The notes: generated by a model from the letters alone, not told the origin. A stretch of DNA of 64,000 nucleotides from Herbihabitans rhizosphaerae (GCF_004216555.1 NZ_SGWQ01000007.1:186001-250000); one strand, 5' to 3'; counted from the first letter of the stretch, positions 16,330 to 24,548 are shown. A program made the numbers and translations.

Positions 16330-17941
16330 GGTGTTCAACCAGGTGCCGCCGCTCGTCGACCACGACACGGCCGACGACCCAGCACTGCTCGCCGGTCTGC
16401 ACCGCGAGGGGGCCGCGGCCTGGGAACCCGAGGTGCGTGAACTCGGCCGGCTCGCCGGGACGGCGCGTGCCCAGGAGTGGGGCCGCGTCGCCGAGGAGCA
16501 CCCGCCGGTGCTGCGCACGCACGACCGGTACGGCAACCGGATCGACGAGGTCGAGTACATCCCGGCCTACCACGAGCTGATGCGTACCGCCGTGGCCAAC
16601 GGCCTGCACGGCGCGCCGTGGGCCGACGACCGCCCGGGCGCGCACGTCGCGCGTGCGGCGAAGTTCCTGGTGTGGAACGTGGACGCGGGGCACGGCTGCC
16701 CGATCTCGATGACCTACGCCGTGGTGCCGGCGCTGCGCGCGAACCCCGAGTTGGCCGCGCGGTACGAGCCGCTGCTCGCGTCCACCGACTACGACCCGGG
16801 GCTACGCCCGCCGCTCGGCAAGCGCGGGCTGATCGCCGGCATGTCGATGACCGAGAAGCAGGGCGGCTCGGACGTGCGCGCCAACACCACGAGCGCGGTG
16901 CCGCAGGCCGACGGGAGCTACCGGCTCACCGGGCACAAGTGGTTCACCTCCGCACCGATGTCGGACGTGTTCCTGGTGCTCGCGCAGGCGCCCGGCGGAC
17001 TGTCCTGCTTCCTGCTGCCGAGGGTGCTGCCGGACGGCACGCGCAACCCGATGTCGTTGCAGCGCTTGAAGAACAAGCTCGGCAACCGGTCCAACGCGTC
17101 GTCCGAGGTGGAGTACGACGGCGCGCTGGCGTGGCTCGTGGGAGAGGAGGGGCGTGGCGTGCGGACCATCGTGGAGATGGTCAACATGACTCGGCTGGAC
17201 TGCGTGCTGGGCTCAGCGGCCGGGATGCGCGCCGGTGTCCTGCAGGCCGTGCACCACGCCTCCCATCGCACCGCGTTCGGTGACCCGCTGGACCGGAAAC
17301 CGTTGATGCGCAACGTGTTGGCCGACCTCGTGCTGGAGTCGGAGGCCGCCACGACCGTCGGCATGCGGCTCGCCGGCGCCACCGATCGCGCGGTGCGCGG
17401 CGACGAGCGCGAGGCGGCGTTCCGCAGGCTCGCGCTCGCGGTGAGCAAGTACTGGGTGTGTAAGCGCGGCCCGTCGCACGCCGTCGAGGCGCTGGAATGC
17501 TTGGGCGGCAACGGTTACGTCGAGGAATCCGGCATGCCGCGGCTCTACCGCGAGCTGCCGCTGCTGTCGATCTGGGAAGGCTCGGGCAACGTCGCCGCGC
17601 TGGACGCGTTGCGCGCCATGGTGAAGCAGCCGGAGAGCGTGCAGGCCTATTTCGACGAGATCGAGCTGGCCGCCGGCGCGGACACCCGGCTGGACGACGC
17701 GGTCGCGTTGATCAAGAAGGAACTATCCGATGTGGACGACATCGAGTCACGGGCGCGCCGGATCGTCGAGCTGATGGCGTTGACCCTGCAGGGATCCCTG
17801 CTCGTGCGGCACGCGCCGGCCGCCGTGGCCGACGCGTTCTGCGCCAGCCGCCTCGCCCGCGACCACGGCAACGCCTTCGGCACTCTGCCCTCCGGCCTCG
17901 ACTTCGAAGCGATCATCGCCCGAGGCCGCGTCACCCACTGA
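16316..17941 (+). CDS. aidB: AidB-like acyl-CoA dehydrogenase
   Basis: A 541-residue flavoprotein of the AidB branch. The N-terminal THEVFNQVPPL matches the AidB signature, and CPISMTYAVVPAL, MSMTEKQGGSDVRANTT, HKWFTSAPMSDVFLV and LECLGGNGYVEESGMPRLYRE are the conserved acyl-CoA dehydrogenase blocks. E. coli AidB is part of the adaptive response to alkylation, binds DNA and has weak isovaleryl-CoA dehydrogenase activity. A strong AGGAGG ribosome site precedes ATG 16316, which overlaps the TetR gene by 14 bases. It lies 2.4 kb downstream of the SOS mutasome, but regulation looks independent. Confidence 0.9.
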   Translation: MTTHEVFNQVPPLVDHDTADDPALLAGLHREGAAAWEPEVRELGRLAGTARAQEWGRVAEEHPPVLRTHDRYGNRIDEVEYIPAYHELMRTAVANGLHGAPWADDRPGAHVARAAKFLVWNVDAGHGCPISMTYAVVPALRANPELAARYEPLLASTDYDPGLRPPLGKRGLIAGMSMTEKQGGSDVRANTTSAVPQADGSYRLTGHKWFTSAPMSDVFLVLAQAPGGLSCFLLPRVLPDGTRNPMSLQRLKNKLGNRSNASSEVEYDGALAWLVGEEGRGVRTIVEMVNMTRLDCVLGSAAGMRAGVLQAVHHASHRTAFGDPLDRKPLMRNVLADLVLESEAATTVGMRLAGATDRAVRGDEREAAFRRLALAVSKYWVCKRGPSHAVEALECLGGNGYVEESGMPRLYRELPLLSIWEGSGNVAALDALRAMVKQPESVQAYFDEIELAAGADTRLDDAVALIKKELSDVDDIESRARRIVELMALTLQGSLLVRHAPAAVADAFCASRLARDHGNAFGTLPSGLDFEAIIARGRVTH

Positions 17942-17949
17942 CCCCGCAG

Positions 17950-18132
17950 GATCGAGCCCGCTGAATCCCGTCCGCGAGAGCGAGATTGAGCCCGCTGAAT
18001 CATGTTCGCGTTCGAAGACCGATAGGCCCACATGCTGGTCGATTCGGGGTGTTTCGTCGCCTCTTGAGGGATTGAGCCCGCTGAATCCGGGCGCCGAGGG
18101 CGGGATTGAGCCCGCTGAATCATGTTCGGGTT
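17950..18132. repeat. Duplicated 18-bp palindromic repeat doublets
   Basis: Four copies of GATTGAGCCCGCTGAATC occur at 17950-17967 (one mismatch, GATCGAG), 17984-18001, 18070-18087 and 18104-18121. They form two doublets with a 34-bp period (16-bp linkers), and the second copy of each doublet is followed by ATGTTCG(C/G)GTT. The unit is a near-palindrome around AGCCCGCT. The block fills the convergent gap between aidB and a TetR gene. Nothing else coding or structural is visible here. Confidence 0.85.
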
Positions 18133-18139
18133 TGACGGG

Positions 18140-18799
18140 TCACTCGGGGAGTTCGGGGCGCATCTCGCGCAGGTCTGCCATAGTGATCGCGGGGCCGTGG
18201 AGGTCCGGCTTCGATGCACTGTCGCCGCGTAGTCCGTGGACGAGCAGATCGAGGTGACGGTGCGCGAGCTGATCGTTCAGCTCGCGCGGGAACGAGCCGG
18301 GCAGCGGGCGGGACAGCCGCACGATCATCATCCCGACGTCGCCGAAGGTCACGTCGGCGCGCAGCGTGCCGGCCTCGTGCGCCTCGGCGATCAACTTCTC
18401 GATCGGTGACACCGCGGCTCTGCTCAGCGCCTCCAACTCCTCGTCGTCGAACGGGATTTCGCCGAGCAGCGACGGGATCACCGCGGCGATCCGCACGTCG
18501 AGTACACCGTGCATGTAGTGCACCAGCGCGCCGAACGGGTCCTTCTCCTCGGTCAGCGCCTCGTCGATCACGGCGACCGTGCGCTCGAACGCGTCGAGCA
18601 CGACCGACCTGATCAGCGCCGCCCGATCAGGGAAGCGGCGGTACAGCGTGGCGATGCCGGTGCCCGCGCGCCGGGCGATCTCCTCCAGCGGAGCGGCGGG
18701 ACCGAGTTCCACGAAGGCGTCCCGCGCGGCGGCCAGGATCTGCTCCCGGTTGCGCCGGGCGTCGGCCCGCAGCGGGCGCTCACCGCCGGTTTCCGTCAC
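18140..18799 (-). CDS. TetR-family regulator
   Basis: A 219-residue TetR protein. GTG 18799 was chosen because GAGGAGG lies eight bases upstream; longer in-frame versions have no ribosome site and cross the promoter. The HTH covers RREQILAAARDAFVELG-like sequence and TGIATLYRRFPDRAALIRS. It faces the FAD oxidase-MFS operon across a divergent promoter and is its probable repressor. The C-terminal ligand domain gives no hint of the inducer; the partners suggest a drug or aromatic metabolite. Confidence 0.9.
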   Translation of the reverse strand: MTETGGERPLRADARRNREQILAAARDAFVELGPAAPLEEIARRAGTGIATLYRRFPDRAALIRSVVLDAFERTVAVIDEALTEEKDPFGALVHYMHGVLDVRIAAVIPSLLGEIPFDDEELEALSRAAVSPIEKLIAEAHEAGTLRADVTFGDVGMMIVRLSRPLPGSFPRELNDQLAHRHLDLLVHGLRGDSASKPDLHGPAITMADLREMRPELPE

Positions 18800-18830
18800 T
18801 ACGTACGCCTCCTCGAGTACATCGACGTAC

Positions 18831-18908
18831 ACGCTAGCACGTATATGGAGGATCTCTCTCCGTATATCGGTGAAAAGCGGAGACATGCCCTTCGGTTAGT
18901 GCTAGCGT
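18831..18908. promoter_or_regulatory. Divergent promoters and operator
   Basis: CGCTAGCAC (18832-18840) and GTGCTAGCG (18899-18907) are perfect inverted copies. Each supplies a TAGCGT -10 hexamer pointing away from the centre: 18836-18831 for the TetR gene, 18903-18908 for the oxidase operon. Between them CGTATATGGAG (18839-) and CTCCGTATAT form an imperfect inverted repeat that may be the TetR operator. Confidence 0.6.
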
Positions 18909-18956
18909 CGGTCGCAATCGGAGGGAAGCCCTCCATATTGTGTTGAGGAGACCGCC

Positions 18957-20255
18957 ATGAGTCAGCCGATCATCAGCACCCCGATCCGCCGGACCCGGTT
19001 CACCGGGCCGATCTATCTGCCGGGGCAGGACGGCTACGACGAGCGGCGCAAGCCCGTGCTGCCCATTCACGACCCGAAGCCGGCGATGATCGTCGAGGCG
19101 TCTGGTGCGGCCGACGTGCGCGCCGCGGTGATCGCCGCTCGCGAGCACGACCTGCCGTTCGGCGTGCAGGCCACCGGACACGGCCTGGTCCGGCCGTCCG
19201 ACGGCGGGCTGCTCGTGCGCACCTCGGGTATGGCCACCGTGCTGGTCGATCCGGATCGCCGGGTGGCCCGCGCCGGCCCCGGCGCGCGCTGGCAGGACGT
19301 GATCGCCGCGGCCGAGCCGTTCGGGTTGGCGCCGCTGTCGGGCACCTCGCCGTCCGTCGGCGTCGCCGGGTACACCCTCGGCGGCGGTCACGGCTGGCTC
19401 GCCCGTCAGTACGGGTTCGCCGCGGACAGCCTGCTGCGCGCCGAGATCGTCACCGCGGACGGCGCGATCGCGACCGTCAGTCGGGACAAGCACCCGAACC
19501 TGTTCTGGGCGCTGCGCGGCGGCAGCGGCAACTTCGGCGTGGTCACCGCGCTGGAGTTCCGGCTCTACCCGGCCGCCGAGGTGTACGCCGGGGTGACCTA
19601 CTACCCGATCGAGGCCGCGGCCGACACGCTCGCGGGCTACCGGGAGTGGACCGCCACCGCACCCGACGAGATCAGCACCGCCGTGCTGGTGCGCCGGATG
19701 CCGGAGAGCTCGCCGGAACCGTTGCGGGGCAAGAAGGTTCTCGCCATCCGTGGTCTGTCCACACTGGACCCGGCGGCCACCGAGCGGGTACTGGCTCCGC
19801 TGCGGGCGAAGGCCGGCACGCCGATCGCCGACACCTGGACCGTCACCAGCTACGCGGCCGGCTCGGTCGGCGGGACCCCGCCCAAGGTGTTCGAGCTGCT
19901 GCGCACGCTGCCCGACCAGGTGATCGACGTGCTCACCACCGCGGTCGCCGACGACGTGGCACCGACCGTCGAGGTGCGGCACTGGGGCGGCGCGATGGCA
20001 CGTCCGGCCGCCGACGCCGGACCGGTCGGCGCACGGGACGCCGAGTTCTCGGTGACCGTCGACGCGCGTCCGGCCGGTCTGCCCGAGGTGGTCGCGGAAC
20101 ACGCCACCGGCGGCGCGTTCCTCAACTTCCTCGCCGACCCGAGCCGAGTCCAATCCGCTTACACCAGGGAGAACTACCGGCGACTGACGCACGTGAAGCG
20201 CGTCTACGACCCGGACAACTTCTTCCACCTCAACCACAACATCGCACCGAGGTGA
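18957..20255 (+). CDS. FAD-dependent oxidoreductase (berberine-bridge-enzyme type)
   Basis: A 432-residue flavoprotein. It has an FAD_binding_4 domain (residues ~40-190) with VQATGHGLVRPSDGG, the His in which is the usual site of 8-alpha covalent FAD attachment, then SGTSPSVGVAGYTLGGGHGW and LFWALRGGSGNFGVVTALEF. It ends with a BBE motif VYDPDNFFHLNHNI. These enzymes oxidise alcohols, sugars or alkaloid-like substrates. Ribosome site TGAGGAG precedes ATG 18957. First gene of an operon with an MFS exporter and an NTF2-like remnant, under the divergent TetR. A detoxification or resistance cassette is plausible. Confidence 0.9.
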   Translation: MSQPIISTPIRRTRFTGPIYLPGQDGYDERRKPVLPIHDPKPAMIVEASGAADVRAAVIAAREHDLPFGVQATGHGLVRPSDGGLLVRTSGMATVLVDPDRRVARAGPGARWQDVIAAAEPFGLAPLSGTSPSVGVAGYTLGGGHGWLARQYGFAADSLLRAEIVTADGAIATVSRDKHPNLFWALRGGSGNFGVVTALEFRLYPAAEVYAGVTYYPIEAAADTLAGYREWTATAPDEISTAVLVRRMPESSPEPLRGKKVLAIRGLSTLDPAATERVLAPLRAKAGTPIADTWTVTSYAAGSVGGTPPKVFELLRTLPDQVIDVLTTAVADDVAPTVEVRHWGGAMARPAADAGPVGARDAEFSVTVDARPAGLPEVVAEHATGGAFLNFLADPSRVQSAYTRENYRRLTHVKRVYDPDNFFHLNHNIAPR

Positions 20256-20260
20256 CCAAT

Positions 20261-21748
20261 ATGAGTACGCAGACGGTCATTCCACCGTCCACAGTGGACG
20301 AGAAGAAGCCCGGCCTGGTCGCGATCGGCGCCGTGGTGGTGATCGGCATCGTGTTGTCGATCATGGACGCGACCATTGTGAACGTCGCGACCAGAACACT
20401 CGGCACCGAGTTGAACGCCTCGCTGGCCGCCGTGCAGTGGGTGCTCACCGGCTACCTGCTCGCGGTCGCCGCGGTGATCCCGATCAGCGGATGGGCGGTC
20501 GAGCGGTTCGGCGCCAAGCGGGTGTGGATCGCCGCACTCGCGCTGTTCACCGCCGGCTCGGCGGCCAGCGGCCTGGCCTGGTCGGTCGAGTCGCTGATCG
20601 TGTTCCGTGTGCTGCAGGGCATCGGCGGCGGACTGCTGTCGCCGGTCGGTCAGGCGGTGCTGGCCAAGGCCGCCGGCCCGGAGCGCATGGGCCGCGTGAT
20701 GAGCATGGTCGGCCTGCCGATGTTCTTCGGCTCGGTCGCCGGGCCGATCGTCGGCGGACTGATCGTGCAGACCACGAGCTGGCGGTGGATCTTCTTCGTC
20801 AACCTGCCGCTCGGCGTGCTCGCGATGTGGCTCGCGCACCGGCTGCTGCCGAGGGAAACCGTTGCGCGGCAAGGGAACAAGCTCGACGCGCGCGGGCTCG
20901 CGCTGCTCTCCGGCGGCATGGCGGCGTTCGTCTACGGCCTGTCCGAGGCGGGGTCGACGGGCGGCTTCGGCTCGGCCGGCGCGCTCGGCGGCGTGATCAC
21001 CGGTGCGGTGCTGATCGTCGCCTACGTCGTGCACGCACGGATCCGGCGCGGTCGTGCGTTGATCGAGTTGTCGCTGTTCGCCCACCGCGGTTTCACCACG
21101 GCGACGATCACCAACTTCGTGGTGGCGGTGGCACTGTTCGGCATGCTGATCCTGCTGCCGCTGTACTGGCAGGTCGTGCGCGGCGCCACTCCACTGGAGA
21201 CCGGCCTGCTGATGGTGCCGCAGGCGCTCGGCGCGGCGGCCGCGATGCCGCTGGCCGGACGGTTCACCGACCGGCTCGGCTCCGGCTTCGTGGTGCCGGT
21301 CGGCGTCGCGCTGGCCCTGGCCGGCACCGCGGTGTTCACGCAGGTCGGCGCGGACACGCCGTACTGGGTGCTGGCCGGCGCGCTGTTCCTGGTCGGCCTC
21401 GGGCTCGGCGGCACGATCATGCCGTCGATGGCCGCCGCGTACGCCTCGATGCCGCAGTCGCTGATGCCCAAGGTGACCGGTGCGCTGAACGCCATCCAGC
21501 GCCTCGGCTCGTCGCTGGGCACCGCGGCGATGGCGATCGCGCTGCAACGCGGGATCGCCGCCGATCTCCCGTCGCTCGGCGGTGGCGCGGCACTCGGTCC
21601 GATGCCGACCGAGGCGAGGGAGGCGCTCGCACCCGCGCTGGCCGACGTGTTCGGCACGACGTTCTGGCTCGCGCTCGCACTCGCCGCGTGCGCACTCGTC
21701 CCCGCGTTGCTGCTGCCGCGCCGGCGCGCCGAACAGAAGGGAAAGTGA
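20261..21748 (+). CDS. DHA2-family MFS multidrug transporter
   Basis: A 495-residue transporter with about fourteen membrane helices. MDATIVNVATRTLGTEL at the first helix, WVLTGYLLAVAAVIPISGW, and RVLQGIGGGLLSPVGQAVL are classic EmrB/QacA (DHA2) signatures. ATG 20261 follows the oxidase stop by five bases, so they are co-transcribed. It probably exports the substrate or product of the oxidase under TetR control. Drug:proton antiport is the family mechanism. Confidence 0.92.
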   Translation: MSTQTVIPPSTVDEKKPGLVAIGAVVVIGIVLSIMDATIVNVATRTLGTELNASLAAVQWVLTGYLLAVAAVIPISGWAVERFGAKRVWIAALALFTAGSAASGLAWSVESLIVFRVLQGIGGGLLSPVGQAVLAKAAGPERMGRVMSMVGLPMFFGSVAGPIVGGLIVQTTSWRWIFFVNLPLGVLAMWLAHRLLPRETVARQGNKLDARGLALLSGGMAAFVYGLSEAGSTGGFGSAGALGGVITGAVLIVAYVVHARIRRGRALIELSLFAHRGFTTATITNFVVAVALFGMLILLPLYWQVVRGATPLETGLLMVPQALGAAAAMPLAGRFTDRLGSGFVVPVGVALALAGTAVFTQVGADTPYWVLAGALFLVGLGLGGTIMPSMAAAYASMPQSLMPKVTGALNAIQRLGSSLGTAAMAIALQRGIAADLPSLGGGAALGPMPTEAREALAPALADVFGTTFWLALALAACALVPALLLPRRRAEQKGK

Positions 21749-21750
21749 TC

Positions 21751-21965
21751 ATGAGTAACGAGGAAATCGTTGTACGGCAACAGATCGGCGACGTGCTCAA
21801 CGAGTGGGTCGAGGTCGAGATCGCGGGTACCGGCAGCGGGCGACCTTCCAGGGCGGGCCCGCTCCAGCCGCGCCGCTGCGGGTGAGCCAGGTGCTGGTGC
21901 GCGAGGACGAACGCTGGCGGATCGCCAACATTCAGATGACCGCCATGGTGCAGAGCCCACCGCAA
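21751..21965 (+). pseudogene. NTF2/SnoaL-like protein remnant (internal deletion and frameshift)
   Basis: ATG 21751, two bases after the MFS gene, opens a frame reading EEIVVRQQIGDVLNEWVEVE, the N-terminus of a small NTF2-like (DUF4440-type) protein. About 25 codons in, the frame is lost. The family's C-terminal segment then appears in another frame (RATFQGGPAPAAPLRVSQVL, then VREDERWRIANIQMTAM). Roughly 80 residues of the middle are missing. This is a deletion-plus-frameshift remnant of a gene that once completed the TetR-oxidase-MFS operon. Confidence 0.75.
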
Positions 21966-22026
21966 GGCCCGTCTCAGCAGCGAGGATCGCCTCCTCACCG
22001 GCACCTGGCACCAGCACCCCTGACCT

Positions 22027-22070
22027 CGCGAGTCCCGCGCTGTGCACCGGCGAGTCCCGCGCCCTGCATC
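22027..22070 (+). repeat. 22-bp tandem repeat, two units
   Basis: Two adjacent 22-bp units share GCGAGTCCCGCGC followed by TGCA(C/T)C (22027-22048 and 22049-22070). The reverse complement of the same unit occurs three times at 57541-57600. Both sites immediately follow a gene or gene remnant. Confidence 0.75.
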
Positions 22071-22074
22071 GGCG

Positions 22075-22080
22075 TATGCT
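22075..22080 (+). promoter_or_regulatory. -10 hexamer for leaderless DUF371 gene
   Basis: TATGCT ends six bases before GTG 22087, so transcription should start at the start codon. No Shine-Dalgarno sequence is present. No convincing -35 is seen; the 22-bp repeats occupy that space. Confidence 0.55.
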
Positions 22081-22086
22081 CGGCCG

Positions 22087-23232
22087 GTGTCCAGGAGCCG
22101 AGCAGCGCGCGTCTTCGCATGGGCCGGCACCCCGGAAACCGTTGCGCCACTGAGATTCTCCGGCCGAGGGCACCCCGCGATCAGGGCCACCCACCACAAG
22201 ACGCTGGAGTTCACCGACGCCGCCGAGATCACCGGCCGGGCGACCTGCGTGATCGCGGTCGGCACGACGGTGACCGGTGCCGCGCTGGCCGGTCCGGTCC
22301 GCCTGACGATCACCGCCGGCGGCGAGTCGAGCGTGGTCGAGGCGGTGGCCAACCCGGACTGGCGGCCGGGTGAGACCGCGGTGGTCCGCCGCAGCTCGAA
22401 CCGCGCGCCCGGCACGCTGGCCACCGACGCCGACCTGGCCGCCTCCGACCTGCCCCGCGAGCTGACCGCCGCACTGTCCACATCGGACGCCGAGGTCGAT
22501 GTCGTGGTGGAGCCGCTGCGCCGGCATTCCGACGGGCGCGCCGGCCTGGTGCTGCTGCGCACGGACACCGTGGACGACCGGCTGCGCGCCGAGCTGGCCG
22601 CCGCCGATCTGATCATCGCGGAGGACGAGCGAGCCCGCGATCTGGTGCGCGTGGCCGCACCGGACCTCGCCCCGGATCGACCGCCTGGCAACGAGATCTC
22701 GGCGATGATCGAACGCGACGACCTCGATCGCGTGCTTGTCGTGTCCACTGTGGACCTTCCGGGTGACACGGTGTCAGAGCTGCTCGGCCGGCCGGAGCTG
22801 GTCCGCGTCGAGGTGGCCGGTCTGCCTGCCGCACTCGCCGCCGCGGCCGCGTCGCCACATCGTGGGCCGTTGCACCTGGCCGAGCGGCCCGCGCTCCGGC
22901 CCGCCGACCTGGGCGCCCGGGTGGCGATCACCGCACCGGCGGATGCCCTGATCGCCGCCGCGAAGGCCGCCGGCCGTCCGGCGCACGGCGTGCTGCTCGA
23001 CGGGCCGTGGGCCACCTGGGGCCCGCTGCCGGACGTCCGCGACGAGATCACCTGCTGCCTCGACCCGATCGAGGAGTCCGAAGTGGACGGTCTGCCGGAC
23101 GATCTCGCCGCGACGCTCAAGGCGCTCGCCGAGGACGGCGTGCCGACCAAGACGTTGGCCTCGGCCGCGGCGTCGGCGCTGGGCTGGTCACGCAACCGCG
23201 CCTATGACGCGGTGTCCCGCCTGCGCCGGTAG
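22087..23232 (+). CDS. DUF371 domain fused to RsmI-like (tetrapyrrole methylase-type) region
   Basis: A 381-residue protein from GTG 22087. Residues ~20-110 match DUF371, mostly known from archaea: LRFSGRGHPAIRATHHKTLE, then FTDAAEITGRATCVIAVG. The rest follows the order of blocks in RsmI, the 16S rRNA C1402 2'-O-methyltransferase. LAAADLIIAEDERARDLV corresponds to ADLIAAEDTRRT, VEVAGLPAALAAAAAS to VPGPSAALAALAAS, and the C-terminus LKALAEDGVPTKTLASAAAS, then ALGWSRNRAYDAV, to the RsmI C-terminal helical domain. The N-terminal TPIGNLGD and the SDAGTPGISDPG loop are lost, so SAM binding and methylation are doubtful. Alignment is by eye. Role unknown. Confidence 0.7.
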   Translation: MSRSRAARVFAWAGTPETVAPLRFSGRGHPAIRATHHKTLEFTDAAEITGRATCVIAVGTTVTGAALAGPVRLTITAGGESSVVEAVANPDWRPGETAVVRRSSNRAPGTLATDADLAASDLPRELTAALSTSDAEVDVVVEPLRRHSDGRAGLVLLRTDTVDDRLRAELAAADLIIAEDERARDLVRVAAPDLAPDRPPGNEISAMIERDDLDRVLVVSTVDLPGDTVSELLGRPELVRVEVAGLPAALAAAAASPHRGPLHLAERPALRPADLGARVAITAPADALIAAAKAAGRPAHGVLLDGPWATWGPLPDVRDEITCCLDPIEESEVDGLPDDLAATLKALAEDGVPTKTLASAAASALGWSRNRAYDAVSRLRR

Positions 23233-23313
23233 CTCCGTAACACGAACGCCGCTGCGCGCGAGTCCGATCGTGAGCGTGGTCGGTGCGAGATCGCGCTCGG
23301 AGGGAGCGCTGCC

Positions 23314-23517
23314 ATGCGACCCAGGAACAGGCGAACGATCGCTGTCACTCTCACGCAGGAGGAGATCACCCTTCGGTTGCCGGCCGGCATGCCGACCCCG
23401 GCGGTGTGCACGCACATCGACGCGCGCGGGGACCGCCTGCCGGCCGACTACCGCGACGGCCTGCCGCGCCCCGCGAACCCGTTGCGCCAGTGGGAGTTCG
23501 TGGTATTAGCCATCTAG
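23314..23517 (+). CDS. Small hypothetical protein
   Basis: A 67-residue protein from ATG 23314, preceded by GGAGGGA at a proper distance. It starts with a basic RPRNRRTIAVTLTQEEITLR, followed by a Pro-rich stretch and ends in EFVVLAI. Codon third positions are mostly G/C. No family recognised. It lies 80 bp after the DUF371 fusion on the same strand and may be a solitary gene. Moderate confidence rests on the ribosome site and codon use. Confidence 0.5.
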   Translation: MRPRNRRTIAVTLTQEEITLRLPAGMPTPAVCTHIDARGDRLPADYRDGLPRPANPLRQWEFVVLAI

Positions 23518-23537
23518 GAACTGCGCTGATCCAGCCA

Positions 23538-23584
23538 TGAGGGTGACCCACTGCGACCTAAGGCACGTATGTGCATCACCCTCA
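23538..23584 (+). terminator. Inverted repeat, possible terminator
   Basis: TGAGGGTGA (23538-23546) pairs with TCACCCTCA (23576-23584) across a 29-base loop that itself can fold weakly. It lies 20 bp after the small gene. No U-run follows; a factor-independent terminator or a regulatory hairpin is possible. Confidence 0.4.
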
Positions 23585-23611
23585 CGTTTCCCCGCACCTG
23601 TTGATCTTGTC

Positions 23612-23665
23612 TGACCTGCGCTTTCTTCGTGGCTGAGGGACTTTAGCGGGCTAAAGTACGCGGAC
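23612..23665. repeat. Dispersed ~54-bp intergenic element, copy A
   Basis: Begins with TGACCTGCGC (23612-23621), contains the 18-bp palindrome ACTTTAGCGGGCTAAAGT (23640-23657), and ends in CGCGGAC. A second copy with the same layout is at 31025-31077. The remaining sequence from 23585 to 23786 holds no other recognisable feature. Confidence 0.75.
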
Positions 23666-23786
23666 GGGCGTTGGTGCGTTTGTCAAGTTTGGGCGGCACG
23701 TGTTGTTCGGCAGTCGCCCAGTCCGTCCCGCCACGCCGGTTGAGTGACCTACTTGCCGATCACGGCGATCAGCCCTACCTTGACTG

Positions 23787-23813
23787 TGTGACCAGTTTTG
23801 AAATCTGGTCACA
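23787..23813 (+). promoter_or_regulatory. TetR operator
   Basis: TGTGACCAG (23787-23795) and CTGGTCACA (23805-23813) form a perfect 9-bp inverted repeat with a 9-base AT-rich spacer, 21 bp before the TetR start. The length and symmetry fit a TetR dimer site; the adjacent gene is the likely binder. Confidence 0.8.
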
Positions 23814-23834
23814 GGGTCAGAACGGGAGCGCGTC

Positions 23835-24542
23835 ATGCCGGAGAACAAGAGCGCCCGTGCGGACCGGATCCTCGACGCCGCGGCGGACCTGTTGCTGCGC
23901 TGGGGGTACCGCCGGGTCACCATCGACGAGGTGGCCAAGCGGGCCGGCGTCGGCAAGGGCACGGTCTACCTGCACTGGCGCAGCAGGGAAGCGCTGCTGA
24001 TGGCGGTGCTGCTGCGCGAGTCGGTGGGGATGTTCACCGCGGTCGCCGAGCACGTCCGCCGCGATCCCGACCAGGTGCGCCTGTCCGCGCTGATGAGCGC
24101 CCTCTACCTCGAGTCCAGCGCCCGCCCGCTCGTGCTCGCGTTGTACACCAAGGACACCGAGACGCTCGGCACGCTGGTGCAGACCTCGTCGGGCACCCAG
24201 GTGCAGGGCGTCAAGCTGGTCACCTTCGAGGAGTACTACCACCTGCTGCGCGAGCACGGCCTGCTGCGTGCCGACGTCTCGAACGACGAGGTCAGCTACG
24301 CCTGCGCCGCGGTGTTGTTCGGGTTCTTCACGATGTCGCAGCTCGCGCCGGCCGAGTTCGCCCAGCCGCGCGAGCAGGAGGCCGGGATGCTCGCCGGCGT
24401 CCTGCGTGCCCGGTTCGAGCCGCCGCGCCCGAGCAAGCGCGCCGCCGAGGCGCTCGCACCCAAGATCGTATCCCTGCTCGAGGACCTCGCCACCCAGTAC
24501 CACGAATTGATCTACCGACCGGATATCTCAGAAGGGGGCTGA
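23835..24542 (+). CDS. TetR-family regulator of a P450
   Basis: A 235-residue TetR protein: HTH ADRILDAAADLLLRWGYRRV and GVGKGTVYLHWRSREALLMAV, then a large helical ligand domain. ATG 23835 follows a 27-bp operator and lies seven bases upstream of the P450 start at its 3' end (24542/24549), so both are one operon. It probably autorepresses and is relieved by a substrate of the P450. Confidence 0.91.
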   Translation: MPENKSARADRILDAAADLLLRWGYRRVTIDEVAKRAGVGKGTVYLHWRSREALLMAVLLRESVGMFTAVAEHVRRDPDQVRLSALMSALYLESSARPLVLALYTKDTETLGTLVQTSSGTQVQGVKLVTFEEYYHLLREHGLLRADVSNDEVSYACAAVLFGFFTMSQLAPAEFAQPREQEAGMLAGVLRARFEPPRPSKRAAEALAPKIVSLLEDLATQYHELIYRPDISEGG

Positions 24543-24548
24543 CATCCC

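Noticed and set aside
17950-18132. CRISPR array
   Set aside because: Repeats are 18 bp and palindromic with 16-bp and 68-bp gaps, the two short linkers are alike, only four copies exist, and no cas genes are present.
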